From contig FMBT01000368.1 in NCBI GenBank assembly GCA_900095095.1, positions 124,001 to 188,000 of the forward strand: a DNA stretch of 64,000 nt, read 5' to 3'. The notes under the pieces are model-generated. The model did no database searches, was not told the DNA's origin, and was given only the letters and a program-made list of their open reading frames with translations. The DNA comes from Fragilariopsis cylindrus CCMP1102. Taxonomy: Eukaryota > Bacillariophyta > Bacillariophyceae > Bacillariales > Bacillariaceae. This document shows positions 63,008-64,000 of the stretch, piece after piece (within the stretch, counting starts at the first letter, position 1; each line of letters begins with the position of its first letter). A program made the translations under genes and the position numbers.

Positions 63008-64000
63008 ATGACCCAGCAGACACCTTGTTACGAACCGACGCTAGAAGAAGCGGTTCGATTCGATCCCACCAGCGTAGGCCTTCCTGAAGGTTGGTCATTG
63101 ACGGATTTTTCTGATCTTAAGGGATGAGCCTGTAAAATTCCCCAAAACGAACTCCAAGATATGCTCTCCTCGTTAGCGCTTGGAGGTACGTTTATCCAAA
63201 AATATGATGCGATAAATAATATTTGTCATGAATCTGCTCTATTTTTTCTCTGTTTATGTTTCTTCTTCTCGTGTCCGAATCGTTTAAATTATATCAATTT
63301 GTTTTATTATTTCATTCACTCGACTGACTCGACATCACATCACATCATATCATATCGCGTCCTATATCACATCACGCTTCGTTCCAAATTACATGATACA
63401 ATAGATGGGAACAATTTGGGTACGGCCGATGGTCGAATCGCACTCGATTGTTCGATCCGTGAAACGCGTCAAGGGCATTACGTGATTAGTACGACGGATT
63501 TCTTTTTCCCGCTAGTCGATTCTCCGTATTTGCAAGGTCGGATCGGTGCCGCGAACGTGTTGTCTGATTTGTACGCAGAAGGCGTCCAACATTGTGACTT
63601 CGTCCTTATGCTGTTGGCAGCCAGTCTAGATATGACGCCACATGATCGAACCATTTGTACGAATCTTATGGTCCGTGGTTTCCGTGATGCATGTACCGAA
63701 GCCGAAACTACGATAACCGGTGGACAAACTGTATTGAATCCCTGGGCGATTATTGGTGGTGTCGCGACGTCCGTTGTGACACGTGACGAATATGTAAGCT
63801 CAGACGGTGCTTGCGTTGGAGACGTTATAGTACTAACGAAACCGATTGGAACTCAAATCGCTGTCAATGTACATGAATGGAGGAAACGACACGAAAAGAA
63901 AGCTAAGAATGGCGATACTACTGGTGACAAGAATTGGAATAAGATCCTAGAACAAAATAAAAATGGCGACGAATTTTTGACGGTCTCAGAATCAGAAATT
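63008..64000 (+). CDS. SEPHS2: Selenide, water dikinase (selenophosphate synthetase), selenoprotein, 3' partial
   Basis: Makes selenophosphate, the Se donor for selenocysteine. Exons 63008-63185 and 63405 to beyond the window; intron 63186-63404 (GTACGT...CAATAG) joins SLALG to DGNNLGTADGRIALD. ATG 63008 gives MTQQTPCYEPTLEEAVRFDP, the usual start region. The frame meets TGA at 63125-63127 in LKG(U)ACKIPQ, exactly where the family has Cys or Sec in the G(C/U)GCK active site, and then continues in frame without a break. Downstream: STTDFFFPLVDSPYLQGRIGA, NVLSDLYAEGV, TGGQTVLNPWAIIGGVATS and VLTKPIGTQIAV, all typical. The expected SECIS element would be in the 3' UTR, outside the window. Confidence 0.95.
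63125..63127 (+). other. In-frame UGA read as selenocysteine
   Basis: The codon lies between AAG GGA and GCC TGT AAA, giving KG-U-ACK. Protein homology continues in the same frame on both sides with no splice site at the TGA. Confidence 0.9.

Noticed and set aside
63047-63065. tRNA B-box-like GGTTCGATTCG
   Set aside because: It is inside the coding sequence of selenophosphate synthetase, and no A-box or cloverleaf fits.
1-64000. CRISPR arrays, rRNA genes, bacterial operons, prophage
   Set aside because: No spaced direct repeats of CRISPR type, no rRNA-like sequence; all recognisable genes are eukaryotic with introns or targeting signals.

Overview
The window reads as nuclear DNA of a photosynthetic stramenopile, most likely a diatom. 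The evidence is: short GT-AG introns (about 70-220 nt) in otherwise compact genes; AT-rich intergenic spacers; low-complexity Asn/Ser/Asp/Thr runs; N-terminal signal peptides followed by a Phe-led transit peptide (ASAF-like motif) as used for secondary plastids; a GH81 laminarinase suited to chrysolaminarin; and only eukaryotic housekeeping proteins. No bacterial operon logic is present. Genes lie on both strands, roughly one per 2 kb.

Layout. 1-5 kb: 3' part of DNA polymerase kappa, proteasome subunit RPN8, TRAPPC4. 5-19 kb: an EF-hand lipid-transfer-like protein in two frames, a coiled-coil protein, a SMARCD/BAF60 chromatin subunit broken by frameshifts, a plastid-targeted protein of unknown function and a DUF819 membrane protein. 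19-37 kb: RAD54B, a GT14 glycosyltransferase, phosphoserine aminotransferase, an MFS carrier, SAICAR synthetase with an odd N-terminal domain, a TCP11-like protein, a probable RNase P/MRP small subunit and a patatin lipase. 37.8-42.6 kb: an accessory block with a complete piggyBac transposon (TTAA duplications, 15-bp inverted ends) and a truncated Crypton-like recombinase. 42.8-51.3 kb: a Golgi glycosyltransferase, a thylakoid-type MsrB, splicing factor RBMX2 and a large BAR/PH-like protein. 51.3-55.6 kb: a repeat-rich block with a 1,867-bp non-autonomous LTR element. 55.6-64 kb: a secreted Cys-rich membrane protein, GH81 endo-1,3-beta-glucanase, a DUF4239-like membrane protein and the 5' part of a selenoprotein selenophosphate synthetase.

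Most noteworthy: (i) the selenophosphate synthetase reads through an in-frame UGA; (ii) the LTR element has a 15-nt primer-binding site exactly complementary to a sequence in its own LTR, suggesting Tf1-like self-priming, and it has identical LTRs; (iii) an apparently intact piggyBac element; (iv) short inverted-repeat elements at separate loci sharing a TACTTCCTCC...GCAAC end. A recurring oddity is that several conserved genes (SMARCD, RAD54B, GT14, MFS, GH81) are interrupted by frameshifts that, in most cases, one missing base would explain. This points to assembly indels rather than biology, although five in about 450 bp of SMARCD could also mean decay. Coordinates for spliced genes span first to last exon; exon limits are in the evidence text.
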